DNA of 64,000 bases from JANYJZ01 sp964523395 (GCA_964523395.1 CAZFXS010000001.1:186001-250000); one strand, 5' to 3'; counted from the first letter of the stretch, positions 44,848 through 53,290 are shown. Notes: generated by a model from the letters alone, not told the origin. Made by a program: numbers and translations.

Positions 44848-45198
44848 TTACGCGAGAGGAGGGTCTCGTGGTCGTGAGCGGAGATAAGAAGATTGCTGAG
44901 GTGTTATGGTAAACGATTCGGGCTTTACAATGACGAAACAGATATACTCAGGATATTGCAGAGAAGAAGAAATAGCATCCACCACGATGACAACGCGGCT
45001 CGAGGTGGTGATATGCTTTCGAACAGTCCAATATGGGCGCGAATCGATTGGTTTTGATGGATGAGTGTTCCCAATGTATTGCGGTTTGCTGCCAGGGATG
45101 AGGATCTTACTCAATACTTCCTGTTGCCCGAAGAGAACAACAAACAGATATGCGATAATAAGAAAACCGATGGTTCTGTTTTTGAGCATGCATCTCAT
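44848..45198 (-). CDS. Small exported or anchored protein, unknown function
   Basis: Up to 116 aa. An N-terminal hydrophobic segment (IGFLIIAYLFVVLFG) after Lys/Arg suggests a signal peptide or anchor; the rest (TTSSRVVIVVDAISSSL, YPEYICFVIVKPE) is beta-rich with no known domain. ATG 45189 gives MLKNRTIGF and is as likely as ATG 45198. A minus-strand promoter ends about 7 bases before ATG 45198, leaving almost no leader. Coding status is moderately supported only. Confidence 0.45.
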   Translation of the reverse strand: MRCMLKNRTIGFLIIAYLFVVLFGQQEVLSKILIPGSKPQYIGNTHPSKPIDSRPYWTVRKHITTSSRVVIVVDAISSSLQYPEYICFVIVKPESFTITPQQSSYLRSRPRDPPLA

Positions 45199-45204
45199 GA
45201 TACT

Positions 45205-45233
45205 AGTATAATAAATTTACAACCTTCAAACAA
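45205..45233 (-). promoter_or_regulatory. Minus-strand promoter
   Basis: On the minus strand TTGTTT (complement of 45228-45233), 17 bp, TATACT (complement of 45205-45210). The predicted start of transcription is at or next to ATG 45198. Confidence 0.6.
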
Positions 45234-45319
45234 TTATTTTTACACAATGTTGCATTCTTATGAAATTTAGTTAAGTTTAACTAGTTCCGGATAAGCATAT
45301 CTTTTACTAAGTATCTCCT

Positions 45320-45688
45320 ATGGCACCAAAACACATTAAACATCCGTCGATTATAAAAGCCGCTGGTAATAAACCGAAGATCATCGAAGAATTTATCGGA
45401 AGAGTGAATTCTGATAACAGCGCAATAAGTATCGCTAAAATGACCAGCCCCTCTGGGTGGGTAGAACCGGGACAACAACCCGAATTTGACGAGTACACGA
45501 TTGTTCTTGAGGGAATGTTACGTGTTACTTCGCGCGAAGGGTTTATCGATATCAACGCAGGTGAGGCTGTCCATGTGCCAAAAGGCGAGTGGATACAATA
45601 CAGCACTCCCGGACAAGATGGTGCACAGTATCTTGCTATTTGTCTTCCCGCATTCTCTTTGGAGTCAGTTCACAGGGATAACGGGTAA
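45320..45688 (+). CDS. Cupin-domain protein (EutQ-like)
   Basis: 122 aa, single cupin barrel. QQPEFDEYTIVLEGMLRV near residues 53-70 is the first cupin motif (metal ligands Glu and Glu/Asp in place of the usual His), and GEAVHVPKGEWIQY near 83-96 is the second. The pattern is closest to EutQ-type and other small cupins; the ligand is unknown. The promoter is not clear. groES follows 255 bp later behind its own control region. Confidence 0.75.
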   Translation: MAPKHIKHPSIIKAAGNKPKIIEEFIGRVNSDNSAISIAKMTSPSGWVEPGQQPEFDEYTIVLEGMLRVTSREGFIDINAGEAVHVPKGEWIQYSTPGQDGAQYLAICLPAFSLESVHRDNG

Positions 45689-45778
45689 ATTTGTCACAAT
45701 ATCTGACAAATTCACCAATTCTTTAATTTTTCTGCCACCTCGTCACGACTGGGTCAAACAATTGTTTTGAGCAATTCC

Positions 45779-45808
45779 CTCTAAATTTGATGTAATGGCA
45801 ATTTAGAG
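45779..45808 (+). promoter_or_regulatory. Inverted repeat upstream of groESL, candidate operator
   Basis: A perfect 9-bp inverted repeat, CTCTAAATT (45779-45787) and AATTTAGAG (45800-45808), 12 bp apart, lies 135 bp before groES. It is not the CIRCE sequence (TTAGCACTC-N9-GAGTGCTAA) but occupies a comparable place. A sigma54-like motif (TTGGCAT, 5 bp, TTGAC; 45820-45836) follows 11 bp later. Confidence 0.5.
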
Positions 45809-45943
45809 AAATTTAACCTTTGGCATAGGATTTGACTCTGTAGGGGCAAAACAAAACCTCAATCCAGGGAAAATAAACTGCACTCTGGAATCTGACTTCA
45901 TTTTTAACCTTTAACCGATAACTCTCTTTAAGGAGGAGTAGCT

Positions 45944-46228
45944 ATGAAAATTAAACCATTAGGCGATCGTGTTGTTGTCAGGCCGGTCGAAGCAGAAGAA
46001 AAAACCAAGGGCGGCATCATCCTTCCCGATACCGCAAAGGAAAAACCCGTTGTCGGCGAGATCGTTGCAGCAGGCCCGGGACGGAAATCAGAGGACGGAA
46101 AAATTGTCTCCCTCGATATTAAGGTCGGCGACAAAGTTCTCTATGGAAAATATTCCGGCACCGAAACCAGCATCGACGGTAAGGAATACCTCATTATGCG
46201 CGAGAGCGATATTTTTGCAGTTGTATAA
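45944..46228 (+). CDS. groES: Co-chaperonin GroES
   Basis: 94 aa, normal length. The mobile loop that docks to GroEL is EAEEKTKGGIILPDTAKEKP (residues 17-36). KIKPLGDRVVVRP opens the protein and the roof loop is near residues 45-55. Strong SD (AAGGAGGAG). It forms the heptameric lid of the GroEL folding chamber. groEL begins 74 bp later. Regulation is by the region with the inverted repeat at 45779-45808. Confidence 0.98.
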   Translation: MKIKPLGDRVVVRPVEAEEKTKGGIILPDTAKEKPVVGEIVAAGPGRKSEDGKIVSLDIKVGDKVLYGKYSGTETSIDGKEYLIMRESDIFAVV

Positions 46229-46302
46229 TCTCGGCTGATTGATTAACCTATCAACAAAAAAAGTTTCTAATAATCACTAACCACTAAGAAAAAGGATAGA
46301 GT

Positions 46303-47940
46303 ATGAGTGCAAAAATAATTACATTTAACGCCGATGCGCGTGCAGCGTTGAAACGCGGTGTTGATACACTCGCGAACGCGGTGAAGGCGACCCTCGGACC
46401 GAAGGGCCGCAATGTTGTTATCGATAAAAAGTTCGGTGCGCCGACCGTTACCAAAGACGGCGTCACTGTTGCGAAAGAAATTGAGCTCGAAGATGCAATC
46501 GAGAACATGGGTGCCCAGATGGTTCGCGAAGTTGCCAGCAAAACATCAGATGTTGCCGGCGACGGAACAACCACGGCAACAGTTCTTGCCCAGGCAATTG
46601 TTCGTGAAGGCATGAAGAACGTTACTGCCGGTGCAAACCCGATGGATCTGAAACGCGGTATTGACCTTGCAGTGCAGAAAGTCGTTGAAGAGCTGAACAA
46701 AATCAGCAAAAAAGTCGGCGACGATAAGGAAAAGATTGCTCAGGTTGGGTCAATCTCTGCAAATAACGACCGTACAATCGGTGAATTGATTGCGAATGCG
46801 ATGGAAAAAGTCGGAAAAGACGGCGTGATCACTGTTGAAGAAGCCAAAGGCACCGAAACCACAGTCGAGTGGGTTGAAGGTATGCAGTTTGACCGCGGTT
46901 ATCTTTCACCGTACTTTGTTACTGATGCCGATACAATGGAATCAGTTCTTGAAAATCCGTACATCCTTATTCACGATAAGAAGATCAGCGTGATGAAGGA
47001 TTTACTCCCCATCCTTGAGAAGACAGCACAGTCTGGCCGTTCCATCCTTATTATTGCGGAAGACCTCGAAGGTGAAGCGCTTGCCACATTGGTTGTCAAT
47101 AAACTCCGCGGTACACTGAAAGTCGCGGCTGTGAAAGCTCCCGGCTTCGGCGATCGCCGCAAGGCAATGCTCGAAGATATCGCTATTCTTACCGGCGGTA
47201 CGGTTATCTCTGATGAAAAAGGATTCAAGCTGGAAAATACTCAGATTTCCTATCTCGGTACGGCAAAACGCGTAGCCATCGACAAAGACAATACCACAAT
47301 TGTTGAAGGTGCCGGCAAGAAAGATGATATTAAAAAGAGAATTAACGAGATTAAAGCGCAAATCGATAAGACCACTTCTGATTATGATAAGGAAAAACTT
47401 CAGGAACGTCTTGCAAAGCTTTCCGGCGGCGTTGCTGTTCTGAAAGTCGGCGCAGCGACAGAAGTCGAAATGAAAGAAAAGAAAGCACGCGTTGAAGATG
47501 CTCTCCATGCTACCCGTGCTGCAGTCGAGGAAGGTATCGTTCCCGGCGGCGGTGTCGCGTATCTCCGTGTTCAGAACAAACTTGATAACCTCAAAGCCGA
47601 AAACGAAGATCAGCAGATTGGCATCGAGATTATCAAGAAGGCAATCGAAGAGCCGCTTCGTACCATCGTCAGCAACGCAGGACTTGAAGGTGCAGTTATT
47701 CTGAACCAGGTAAAAGAAGGTAAGGATGACTACGGCTTCAACGCTCAGACTGAGAAGTATGAGAATCTGATTAAGACCGGTGTTATCGATCCTACGAAAG
47801 TCAGCCGTATTGCGTTGGAAAATGCGGCAAGCGTCGCGGGATTACTCTTAACAACCGAAGCCACCATCGTCGAAAAACCCGAGGAGAAGAAGGCAATGCC
47901 TCCGATGCCTCCGGGCGGCGGAATGGGCGATATGTACTAA
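46303..47940 (+). CDS. groEL: Chaperonin GroEL
   Basis: 545 aa. Signature motifs: KATLGPKGRNVVID near residue 29, VAGDGTTTATVLAQAIV near 84-100 with the catalytic Asp, and the C-terminal VPGGGVAYLR near 410. The tail ends MPPMPPGGGMGDMY, a short GGM-type end. Forms the double heptameric ring with GroES. It has the AAGGA SD and is followed by two hairpins (47951-47990 and 48014-48044). Confidence 0.98.
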   Translation: MSAKIITFNADARAALKRGVDTLANAVKATLGPKGRNVVIDKKFGAPTVTKDGVTVAKEIELEDAIENMGAQMVREVASKTSDVAGDGTTTATVLAQAIVREGMKNVTAGANPMDLKRGIDLAVQKVVEELNKISKKVGDDKEKIAQVGSISANNDRTIGELIANAMEKVGKDGVITVEEAKGTETTVEWVEGMQFDRGYLSPYFVTDADTMESVLENPYILIHDKKISVMKDLLPILEKTAQSGRSILIIAEDLEGEALATLVVNKLRGTLKVAAVKAPGFGDRRKAMLEDIAILTGGTVISDEKGFKLENTQISYLGTAKRVAIDKDNTTIVEGAGKKDDIKKRINEIKAQIDKTTSDYDKEKLQERLAKLSGGVAVLKVGAATEVEMKEKKARVEDALHATRAAVEEGIVPGGGVAYLRVQNKLDNLKAENEDQQIGIEIIKKAIEEPLRTIVSNAGLEGAVILNQVKEGKDDYGFNAQTEKYENLIKTGVIDPTKVSRIALENAASVAGLLLTTEATIVEKPEEKKAMPPMPPGGGMGDMY

Positions 47941-47950
47941 GCAATAAAGT

Positions 47951-47990
47951 CCGACTCACCTCCTCGGGTTTTCCCTTGAAGGTGAGTCGG
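47951..47990 (+). terminator. Hairpin after groEL
   Basis: Perfect 10-bp stem CCGACTCACC (47951-47960) / GGTGAGTCGG (47981-47990) followed by ATTT. It has only a weak T tract, so it may protect the mRNA 3' end or act with the next terminator. Confidence 0.6.
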
Positions 47991-48013
47991 ATTTACAGAT
48001 TTGATTTACCAAA

Positions 48014-48044
48014 AACCCTGGCCAATAACGGCCGGGGTTTTTTA
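48014..48044 (+). terminator. Intrinsic terminator of groESL
   Basis: AACCCTGGCC (48014-48023) / GGCCGGGGTT (48030-48039), one G-T pair, followed by a seven-base T tract. Confidence 0.88.
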
Positions 48045-48055
48045 TTCTACGGTGT

Positions 48056-48092
48056 CGGAAGTTTAACTTCCGGCACGATATACCGGTATATC
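48056..48092 (+). promoter_or_regulatory. Two adjacent perfect palindromes upstream of cassette 3
   Basis: CGGAAGTT-T-AACTTCCG (48056-48072) and GATATACCGGTATATC (48077-48092), separated by 4 bp, lie between the groEL terminator and the cassette 3 promoter, about 44 bp before its -35 box. They look like regulator binding sites. Confidence 0.5.
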
Positions 48093-48135
48093 CGCCAAAC
48101 TGTGTCCACAAAGCTGTGAACCGTTCAGCTTCATG

Positions 48136-48164
48136 TTGACCTTCAGACGGTAATTCTCTACATT
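48136..48164 (+). promoter_or_regulatory. Promoter of kinase-regulator pair, cassette 3
   Basis: TTGACC (48136-48141), 17 bp, TACATT (48159-48164), 43 bp before ATG 48207; an SD (AAGGGAT) precedes the start. Confidence 0.7.
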
Positions 48165-48206
48165 TTAATTGTTGTAAACCGTATTATCATTAGTTGCAAG
48201 GGATAA

Positions 48207-49316
48207 ATGAAAGTCGTTGTTACAAGATGGCTTATTGGATTTGTTCTTTTTACTGTTGTCGGAACAGTATTTGGACTTCAATTCTATTTTACTGCCAGTC
48301 AGCAGGGTGCAACATCTCCCGCAGGCTTGCATATTCTTGATCAATTATGCTCTTGGTACACATGGGGAGCGCTGTTCCCATTTCTTATTTGGATTGTTCT
48401 GAAACTTCCCCTTGATCCGGAACATCGCATCAGGAATCTTGTACTGCTCGTGTTTATAGGCATTGGAATTTCCTATGTCCATGCGATAACCTACGCATCG
48501 GCATATAATTTTCTGGATCAGTGGTATTCAGGTGAACCGTTTTCGTATGATCCTGTTATCCAGGGCTTTTTGCGTTTAAATATTCCGATGCGCGTCGTTA
48601 TTTGTTATCTTCTCTTTGCCGGAATCTATGCCGCGGACTTTTATAAAAAGTATCATGAGCGCACGATCAAAGCGGCAAAACTTGAACAGGAACTCGCAGT
48701 CGCAAAGGTACAGATGATGAAGATGCAGCTTCACCCCCATTTTCTTTTTAACACCCTGCATACAATAGCCGGACTTGTCCGCAACGGCGATAAACAACAG
48801 GCTGTCACAATGATTGCAGGCTTAAGTGATCTCTTGCGTACGGCAATGGACAGGCGCAATGAGCAAACAGTACCGCTTGCGCAGGAAATCGAGTTCGCTC
48901 AACGGTATCTTGCCATTGAGCATGTCCGCTTTTCCGACCGGTTGACCGTAAAAATTAAAGTTGATCCTGATACTCTTGGTGCGTTGGTCCCTAATCTGCT
49001 GCTCCAGCCGCTCATTGAGAATGCGATCATTCATGGAATCTCTCCGCGATCTGATCAAGGAATTATTAATCTTTCCGCCTGCCGCGAAAATGGTTTATTG
49101 CATATCATCGTGGAAGATAATGGCGTCGGATTGCCCACAGGTTGGGATATCGAAAAGAATGGCGGAATCGGATTGACCAACACCCGCAAACGCCTGACAC
49201 ATCTTTACGGAAATAACCATGTGTTACGACTCAGTTCCGGAAAGGATGGAGGGACTTCAGTCATCATTCAATTACCATACGCTTCGGGCTCTGAAACTGA
49301 AAAACTGAAATTGTGA
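48207..49316 (+). CDS. LytS/AlgZ-type sensor histidine kinase, cassette 3
   Basis: 369 aa. Four N-terminal membrane helices (IGFVLFTVVGTVFGLQFYF; YTWGALFPFLIWIVLKL; LVLLVFIGIGISYVHAI; VVICYLLFAGIYAADFY), linker helix, His box HPHFLFNTLHTIAGL (His near 178), and HATPase NLLLQPLIENAIIHGI with GIGLTNTRKRL. The regulator ATG is 1 bp after its stop codon. Third paralogue of the kinase family in this window. Confidence 0.9.
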   Translation: MKVVVTRWLIGFVLFTVVGTVFGLQFYFTASQQGATSPAGLHILDQLCSWYTWGALFPFLIWIVLKLPLDPEHRIRNLVLLVFIGIGISYVHAITYASAYNFLDQWYSGEPFSYDPVIQGFLRLNIPMRVVICYLLFAGIYAADFYKKYHERTIKAAKLEQELAVAKVQMMKMQLHPHFLFNTLHTIAGLVRNGDKQQAVTMIAGLSDLLRTAMDRRNEQTVPLAQEIEFAQRYLAIEHVRFSDRLTVKIKVDPDTLGALVPNLLLQPLIENAIIHGISPRSDQGIINLSACRENGLLHIIVEDNGVGLPTGWDIEKNGGIGLTNTRKRLTHLYGNNHVLRLSSGKDGGTSVIIQLPYASGSETEKLKL

Positions 49317-49317
49317 G

Positions 49318-50103
49318 ATGAACGTACTTATCGTTGATGACGAACCTGTCGCCCGGAAAACCGTGCGGCTGCTGCTTGAAAAAGACCCTGTTATTTCTAT
49401 TGCCGGAGAATGCGCGAATGGTGCGGAAGCACTGAATTTTCTTGCGAATCATCCTGTCGATCTGATGTTTCTGGATATTCAGATGCCGGCAATGACCGGT
49501 TTTGACCTGCTTGCCAAAGTTAATCTTCAAAAAGTTCCCATGATCATTTTTGTCACTGCCTATGATGAATATGCGTTGCGGGCGTTCGATGTGCACGCGT
49601 TTGATTATCTTCTGAAGCCATTTGATGATGATCGCTTTTACAAAACATTAGAACGCGCGAAAGAACACCATGCCGCATATAATGTCACTGAAACGAGCAG
49701 GCGTCTTATTTCCCTCCTCGAAGATATGCGCTCCGGTCAGCTTCCCCGGAAATCCGGCGGTCCTGAATATCCAAAGCGATTCATGATAAAATCCACCGGC
49801 AAAGTTGAAATGGTTGATGTCGATGATATCGAATGGATTGAAGCTGACGGTGATTATGCCCGCCTTATCATAAACGATAAGCCGAAACTGCTCAGGGAGA
49901 AAATCAGTGATCTGGAACAGCGGCTTGATCCTGCTGTTTTTGTCAGAACACATCGTTCGTACATCCTACGTATCAACCGTATTAAAGAACTGAAACCGCT
50001 CATCAACGGCGATTATAAAATTACATTGCATAATGGTCGCCAGCTTCCCCTTAGCCGGACATACCGCGAACAAGTTCTCTCATTACTGCAAAAGAGCAAT
50101 TAA
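49318..50103 (+). CDS. LytTR response regulator, cassette 3
   Basis: 261 aa. Receiver with LIVDDEP, Asp53 in MFLDIQMPA, FVTAYD and YLLKPFD; LytTR domain at about residues 155-258 (VDVDDIEWIEADGDYARLI, VFVRTHRSYILRINRIKEL, LSRTYREQVLSLL). Starts immediately after the kinase gene. A gap of 148 bp with a TATACT -10 box (50194-50199) and a weak -35 (TTTCCT, 17 bp before) precedes the secreted protein, which fits an activator-dependent promoter (inference). Confidence 0.92.
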   Translation: MNVLIVDDEPVARKTVRLLLEKDPVISIAGECANGAEALNFLANHPVDLMFLDIQMPAMTGFDLLAKVNLQKVPMIIFVTAYDEYALRAFDVHAFDYLLKPFDDDRFYKTLERAKEHHAAYNVTETSRRLISLLEDMRSGQLPRKSGGPEYPKRFMIKSTGKVEMVDVDDIEWIEADGDYARLIINDKPKLLREKISDLEQRLDPAVFVRTHRSYILRINRIKELKPLINGDYKITLHNGRQLPLSRTYREQVLSLLQKSN

Positions 50104-50251
50104 GCGGTAATTTCTGTCGCTTCCAGGCAACGGTTCATCTCCTTGTTCCCTCTGTTTATCCTCTGACCTGTTTCCTGTTTCGCAATTCTGCATTATACTA
50201 TCAGAGTAATACCTGAAGTAATTCTCTGTCCGAACTAATAAGGGGTGTCTT

Positions 50252-53146
50252 ATGAAGTATTGTTCCTGGGTTACCGTTTGCGGTTTACTGTTGCTTTTTG
50301 TCATGGCAACTTCCACACTGTTTCCTCAAACGTTTACTAAAATTACTACCGGCGATCCTGTAACCGACGTTGCGGCGTCGCGAAGTGTGAATTGGATTGA
50401 CTATGACCGTGACGGTGACCTCGATTTGTTCGTTAGCAGGGGGAAAGCCGGAGGTGAAAATAATATCCTCTATCGCAATGACGGAGCGCCTTCATACACC
50501 TTTACGAAAATGAGCTCACTTATTATTTCACAGGATGGTACACCGTCCGACGGTTCGACGTGGGGAGATTATGATAATGACGGTGATGATGACCCGTTTG
50601 TTGTCAACTGGTATGGGATCAATAACCTGATGTACAGGAATGAAGGCGATGGTTCATTCACGCAAATACTTTCGGGCGATCAGGTAAACGACGGAGGTTA
50701 TTCTGAAACAGCGACGTGGGGTGATTATAACAATGATGGATTTTTGGATCTCTATGTAACGAATAGTTCCGGTGTTTTGAATAATTTTCTCTACAAGAAT
50801 CTGGGTAACGGATCATTTCAACGGATTGTAACAGGCAGTATTGTAAATGACGGTGGACATTCCCGTGGCGCAAACTGGGTGGATTATGATAATGACCACG
50901 ATCTTGACCTGTTTGTTGCGAATGAGTCGAACGAAAATGAATTTTTATACAAGAATCTTTTAACGGAAACCGGTATTGATTCGTTTCTCCGGATTACTGC
51001 TGACCCGCTGGTGACAAGCGGCACCACTTCATGGAGCGGAAGCTGGGGAGATTATGATAATGACGGCGACCTTGATGTGTTCGTTGCAAATAATTCGGGT
51101 CAGAATAATAACTTGTTTGTCAATCAGGGCGACGGGTCATTTTTTAAACTTCCTGTGAATTTTGGGGATGTGGTCGATGACAGCGGTGCTTCAGCGAGCA
51201 GCGGGTGGGGCGATGTCGATAACGACGGAGATCTCGATTTACTTGTCACAAACGCGTATGGACTTCCCCAAAAGTCATTTCTGTATCTGAACCGGCTGAC
51301 AGAGACAGGCTCTGCCACCTTTGACCGTGTGTTCACAGGTAATATTGTCAATGACCTTGGCTATAACTACGGCTTCAGCTGGGGAGATTATGATGAGGAC
51401 GGAGATCTCGATGCGTATGTAGCAAGGACAATTAATGAAGCACAGACAAATGCGCTCTATCGCAACGACGGCAACAGTAATCACTGGATGAAAATCGATT
51501 GCAAAGGCACGGTATCCAATGTATCCGGCATCGGTGCCAAGGTAAAAGTGAAAGCAACAATTAACGGAATTCCCGTCTGGCAGATGAGAGTCGTCGAAGG
51601 GCAAAGCGGGTATTGCGGGCAAAATCTGCAGCTTCATTTCGGACTTGAGTCTTCGTTGCTTGCCGATTCAATTATTATCGATTGGCCATCAGGCATCCGG
51701 GATACCTTTGTCTCTGTCCCCGCGAACCACCATTATGCCGTTGCTGAGAATCAGTCGGCAGCGCCGTCACAAATTTCTCCGCCGCACGAAGCAACCGGAC
51801 AGCTTCCTTCCACGACATTCCGCTGGCACCGGTCGCTGATCGGCGCCCCGTACCGGTTGCAAATCGGAACCGATTCGACATTCACCTCCGGAATTATTTT
51901 TGAAGACTCCACACTGACAGATACTGTGATAACAGTTGACAGTTTGCCAAACTACAACACACTCTATTGGCGGATTCAGGAATCGCGGACAATTCATAAA
52001 AATATCTGGTCGACTGTGCGAAAATTTACTGTCGGTGCCGCGACGTTTGACTACACCGTGCAGGCGAAATGGAATATCGTCTCCGTTCCGGTTGTTGTTG
52101 CGCAATATACTGTCGGATACATATTTCCAACGGCACTGACCACGGCATATGCATTTATGAATGGTTCAACCTATGAAGCGAAGGATACGTTAGTGCCGGG
52201 TATTGGCTATTGGACGAAATTTCCTTCAGCTCAGAATTTTCAAATACCTGGTCTCGAACGTGGTCCTGATACTGTTACTGTAGCCGCAGGCTGGAATCTT
52301 GTCGGATCTCGAGGGGATGTTATTCCGGCCGCGGCTATTACTTCAATTCCCGACGGCATCATCAATTCATTTTTCTATGGCTATCAACAGGGGTATTATG
52401 CTGCGGATAGCATTGAACCGTTTCACGGATACTGGGTGAAGGTATCTGCGCCGGGACAAATTATGATTAACGATTCTGTTCCTGTAGCAGAAAAAAAATA
52501 CACGAATATTATGCCTGATGCATTAAACCGGTTAAGTATCAAAGATGCGAACGGAAATATGCAAGTTCTGTATTTTTCTGGAAACAATGTTTTCATGTAC
52601 AGTTACGAAATGCCTCCAACTCCTCCCGCCGGCGTGTTCGATGCGCGGTTTGCATCAGGGAAATTCATAGAGAATGCCGGGACTAAAAATAGTGCGGGGA
52701 TCCCTATCATGGTTTCATCGGCAGTGTATCCGGTAACGATCGGCTGGGAGATGAGGGAGAATTCTGTGAGTGCAACGCTGAACATTAACTCAATGCCTGT
52801 TCGGTTGAACATGGCGGGAATGCTTTCTATTGCTGAACAGTCAAATCTGGAACTGCATATTGGGCGGAATGACGATGTTGCGTATTCATACCGGCTCGGA
52901 CAAAATTATCCCAACCCGTTTAATCCTGCTACTGTCATACAGTATTCCCTGGCGAAAGATGTCCGCGTAACATTGAAAGTGTATGATATCCTCGGCAGGG
53001 AAGTAATGACGCTGGTGGACGAACATCAGGCTGCGGGAATGCAATCAGTACGGATGGATGCCGGTACATTAGCGGGCGGAGTATATACCTACCGCCTTGT
53101 AGCGGATGATTACAGTGAAACAAAGAAGATGATTGTGATGAAATAG
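50252..53146 (+). CDS. Secreted FG-GAP/ASPIC protein with WN-GYW modules and T9SS domain, cassette 3
   Basis: 964 aa with signal peptide (VCGLLLLFVMATSTLFPQ). Seven FG-GAP-type repeats (NWIDYDRDGDLDLFV ... SWGDYDEDGDLDAYVA) span about residues 46-393, then an ASPIC/UnbV domain (408-500; DWPSGIRDTF), an Ig/fibronectin-like domain (503-590; FRWHRSLIGAPYRLQI), two WN modules (WNIVSVPV... GYWTKF; WNLVGSRG... GYWVKV, about 605-743), a PPTPPAGVFDARF segment and the T9SS domain (NYPNPFNPATVIQYSL ... GVYTYRL, 884-964). Clear paralogue of the cassette 1 protein; the two genes share a 21-bp identical stretch at the repeat-ASPIC junction. SD AAGGGG. Ligand unknown. Confidence 0.87.
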   Translation: MKYCSWVTVCGLLLLFVMATSTLFPQTFTKITTGDPVTDVAASRSVNWIDYDRDGDLDLFVSRGKAGGENNILYRNDGAPSYTFTKMSSLIISQDGTPSDGSTWGDYDNDGDDDPFVVNWYGINNLMYRNEGDGSFTQILSGDQVNDGGYSETATWGDYNNDGFLDLYVTNSSGVLNNFLYKNLGNGSFQRIVTGSIVNDGGHSRGANWVDYDNDHDLDLFVANESNENEFLYKNLLTETGIDSFLRITADPLVTSGTTSWSGSWGDYDNDGDLDVFVANNSGQNNNLFVNQGDGSFFKLPVNFGDVVDDSGASASSGWGDVDNDGDLDLLVTNAYGLPQKSFLYLNRLTETGSATFDRVFTGNIVNDLGYNYGFSWGDYDEDGDLDAYVARTINEAQTNALYRNDGNSNHWMKIDCKGTVSNVSGIGAKVKVKATINGIPVWQMRVVEGQSGYCGQNLQLHFGLESSLLADSIIIDWPSGIRDTFVSVPANHHYAVAENQSAAPSQISPPHEATGQLPSTTFRWHRSLIGAPYRLQIGTDSTFTSGIIFEDSTLTDTVITVDSLPNYNTLYWRIQESRTIHKNIWSTVRKFTVGAATFDYTVQAKWNIVSVPVVVAQYTVGYIFPTALTTAYAFMNGSTYEAKDTLVPGIGYWTKFPSAQNFQIPGLERGPDTVTVAAGWNLVGSRGDVIPAAAITSIPDGIINSFFYGYQQGYYAADSIEPFHGYWVKVSAPGQIMINDSVPVAEKKYTNIMPDALNRLSIKDANGNMQVLYFSGNNVFMYSYEMPPTPPAGVFDARFASGKFIENAGTKNSAGIPIMVSSAVYPVTIGWEMRENSVSATLNINSMPVRLNMAGMLSIAEQSNLELHIGRNDDVAYSYRLGQNYPNPFNPATVIQYSLAKDVRVTLKVYDILGREVMTLVDEHQAAGMQSVRMDAGTLAGGVYTYRLVADDYSETKKMIVMK

Positions 53147-53212
53147 AAAAACTTTAAGACTTGGAACATGGAGCAACTTGAATAATGTGACGCTCGCGGA
53201 TGTATTCCGGTA

Positions 53213-53249
53213 AACCCTCATCGCAGAGGTTGCGAATGAGGGTTTTTTA
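53213..53249 (+). terminator. Intrinsic terminator after cassette 3
   Basis: AACCCTCAT (53213-53221) / ATGAGGGTT (53236-53244) with an inner CGCA/TGCG stem and a TTTTTT tract. Confidence 0.88.
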
Positions 53250-53290
53250 TTTTATTTTGTGCCCGTTCCGTTTGCCACAATTAAAATTTC

